A stretch of DNA of 64,000 bases from an uncultured Selenomonas sp. GTDB taxonomy: Bacteria; Bacillota; Negativicutes; Selenomonadales; Selenomonadaceae. Below the pieces are notes generated by a model. That model did no database searches. It saw only the letters and a list, made by a program, of their open reading frames with translations, and was not told the origin of the DNA. How positions within the stretch are numbered: position 1 is the stretch's first letter; the number at the start of each line of letters is the position of its first letter. The stretch is from contig CACZFT010000017.1 in assembly GCA_902780535.1 (NCBI GenBank), positions 1-64,000 on the forward strand, given 5' to 3'. The position numbers and the translations under genes were made by a program. Of the stretch, positions 62,594 to 64,000 are shown piece by piece.

Positions 62594-63115
62594 ATGAGTT
62601 CATTAGGCGAGGAAGCAAAAGACTGGATCATCTCCATTGTCGTGGCCGTCGTGCTGGCCTTCCTCATCCGTCAGTTCATCGTGGAGCTCTACATCGTCGA
62701 CGGCCCGTCCATGCGGCCGACACTGCAGTCGCAGGAGCGCCTCGTTGTCAACAAGTTCATCTACAGCATCCGTCATCCGGAGAAGGGCGAAATCCTCGTC
62801 TTCAAATATCCGCGCAACCAGGATCGCGATTTCATCAAGCGCGTCATCGCGACCGAAGGCGATACCATCGAGATCAAGGATGGCCGCGTCTACGTCAACG
62901 ACCAGATGCTGAACGAAGACTACATCCTTGAAAAGACGCGCAGCGAATACCCGAAATCGACGGTTCCCGAAGGTACGGTCTTCGTCATGGGCGACAACCG
63001 TAACAATTCCGAAGACAGCCGCTTCGCCGACGTCGGTTTCGTGCCCTACAGCCTCATCAAAGGCAAAGCCATGCTCGTCTTCTGGCCGTTCAGCCAGTTC
63101 AAGACGCTGCCGTGA
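62594..63115 (+). CDS. lepB: Signal peptidase I
   Basis: 173 residues. Membrane Ser/Lys protease that removes Sec signal peptides. One TM helix (IISIVVAVVLAFLIRQFIV), catalytic Ser39 in VDGPSMRPT, general base Lys82 in RDFIKRVIATEGD, and MGDNRNNSEDSRFADVGFV (box E). Short Firmicute-type form. It lies 27 nt after aroA and ends at a strong terminator. Confidence 0.96.
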   Translation: MSSLGEEAKDWIISIVVAVVLAFLIRQFIVELYIVDGPSMRPTLQSQERLVVNKFIYSIRHPEKGEILVFKYPRNQDRDFIKRVIATEGDTIEIKDGRVYVNDQMLNEDYILEKTRSEYPKSTVPEGTVFVMGDNRNNSEDSRFADVGFVPYSLIKGKAMLVFWPFSQFKTLP

Positions 63116-63127
63116 ACATCATTTCAT

Positions 63128-63168
63128 AAATGCCCGCTTCCATTGCTTCGATGGAAGTGGGCATTTTT
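63128..63168 (+). terminator. Intrinsic terminator after lepB
   Basis: AAATGCCCGCTTCCAT / ATGGAAGTGGGCATTT stem with a 7-nt loop and T-run. Confidence 0.92.
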
Positions 63169-63244
63169 CATCTTGCAGCAAAATCAGTATTAACTTTCGA
63201 GTTTATTTACTTTGGGAAAAGTAGAGGGATTTTTATATTTGTGT

Positions 63245-63250
63245 TATACT
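63245..63250 (+). promoter_or_regulatory. -10 element of the cas operon promoter
   Basis: TATACT 50 nt before the cas3 start in an AT-rich gap (63170-63299); no good -35 seen. Confidence 0.4.
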
Positions 63251-63299
63251 AAGAGACAAGAATATTTCTGATACAAAATCAGTGGCGGGAGATGGTTTC

Positions 63300-64000
63300 A
63301 TGGCATATCTGGCGCATCTGCGTGACGATGGGCATGTACAGCTGCTCCGAGAGCATCTGTTCGGGACGGCGGAGCGCGCGGCTTCTCGGTACGTTCCATG
63401 ATCTTGGAAAGTATTCTGAGGAATTCCAACGCTATCTCAGAGGCGAAGGCGGCGGGAGAGGCTCGGTCGATCATGCTACGTTCGGAGCAAATGAGACTTT
63501 TTCCTGCGGAAACCGGGAGAATGCGGCGCAGGTGATAACGGCTTCGATGTGCATCGCTGGTCATCATGCGGGGCTGGCGGATTTCGGTACGCAGGTGGCC
63601 GACGGGAAGGGCTCGACATTCATGGATCGGATGAAGCGGAAAGACTTGCCAGATGCGCGCGCTTTCCGCACCGATGGATTGCCGGAAATGGAAGTTCCAT
63701 CGCTTTCGGAAACGCCCGTTCTTCAAGAAATCAAGAAATCTGCAGAGGGTCAGACGAAAGATCGATGGAGGTCGGAGTTTTCCGTCATGGCCTACACGCG
63801 CATGCTCTATTCCTGCCTCGTGGATGCGGATTTTCTTGATACCGAAGCCTTCATGCAGGACGACGCTGCGCCGGAACGTGGCGGTTTTCCCTCCCTTCGA
63901 GAGCTTGCAGAAAAGGTGGATGCGTACCTCGCGCGTTTTGGTGCGCCGACGACGGAAATCAACCGCCGCCGCACGGAGATTCTGCGGCAGTGCATCGCAG
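63300..64000 (+). pseudogene. cas3: CRISPR-associated helicase/nuclease Cas3, 5' part, frame broken; runs off the window
   Basis: ATG 63300 opens MAYLAHLRDDGHVQLLREHL, with the first His of a Cas3 HD nuclease domain, but stops at 63401. From 63388 the +1 frame continues as LGTFHDLGKYSEEFQRYL (HD pair), then SVDHATFGAN and CIAGHHAGLADFGTQ, to the end of the window. The stretch normally lying between ERAA and LGTFHDLG seems deleted near 63383-63388, by a length not divisible by three. The arrangement (HD domain first) fits type I, probably I-C, Cas3. The helicase part and further cas genes lie outside. Confidence 0.82.

Overview
The window is a GC-rich chromosomal segment from a diderm (outer-membrane-bearing) Firmicute, most likely a Negativicute of the Selenomonas/Mitsuokella group. 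The basis is a cysteine (PTP-like) phytase closely resembling the Selenomonas/Mitsuokella type, a porin-like outer-membrane protein with a coiled-coil head, the block radC-mreBCD-mrdA-minCDE-rodA, and a Firmicute-style T-box leader before leuA. This placement is inference from gene content; no database search was possible. No rRNA, tRNA, CRISPR array or complete insertion sequence was seen.

Layout. 1-3.8 kb: the end of an ArsB/NhaD-type permease, recA-recX, a DUF805 membrane protein and, on the minus strand, a lone trpD with an attenuator-like leader. 4-8.1 kb: porin (interrupted by an in-frame TAG), secreted phytase and a chemoreceptor. 8.2-18.6 kb: guaA, maf, radC, then mreBCD, mrdA (PBP2, frame broken), minCDE and rodA for cell shape and division. 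18.7-31.2 kb: a radical SAM protein overlapping rng, an L,D-transpeptidase, polA (frame broken), coaE, pnp, an Asp/Tyr-rich small protein and a purine phosphoribosyltransferase. 31.2-41.6 kb: a surface-glycan operon with four related glycosyltransferases interleaved with genes for a CDP-3,6-dideoxyhexose (rfbF, an RmlC-like epimerase, rfbH, a short-chain reductase, rfbG). 41.6-46.8 kb: T-box-leuA-dtd, two hypothetical genes and a type II NADH dehydrogenase. 46.8-53.7 kb: a secreted metallophosphoesterase, a YibE/F protein, a two-component system, a small HTH protein and a Tat-exported HD-domain protein. 53.7-63.1 kb: dnaE, a hypothetical gene, a D-Ala-D-Ala carboxypeptidase, a pseudouridine synthase, a flavoprotein, aroA and lepB. 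The right edge opens a cas3 gene whose start is broken by a small deletion.

Most notable. (1) A family of palindromic, MITE/REP-like repeats occurs at six places; one copy lies in frame inside polA, another encodes the C-terminal tail and stop codon of coaE, and another acts as a terminator. (2) Two phosphatase-type genes are each preceded by the same 54-nt promoter layout: three WTWACR boxes exactly 11 nt apart and an extended -10, which looks like a PHO box. (3) The glycan operon has near-identical glycosyltransferase segments and G8/C7 homopolymers, suggesting recombination and slippage-based variation. (4) Six genes are interrupted: two by single amber codons and four by small frame-breaking deletions or indels. 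This includes mrdA, which is normally essential, so assembly error must be excluded before any biological reading. (5) A short conserved motif (AGGATTTTYG...ATGTCGAA) recurs in two leaders.
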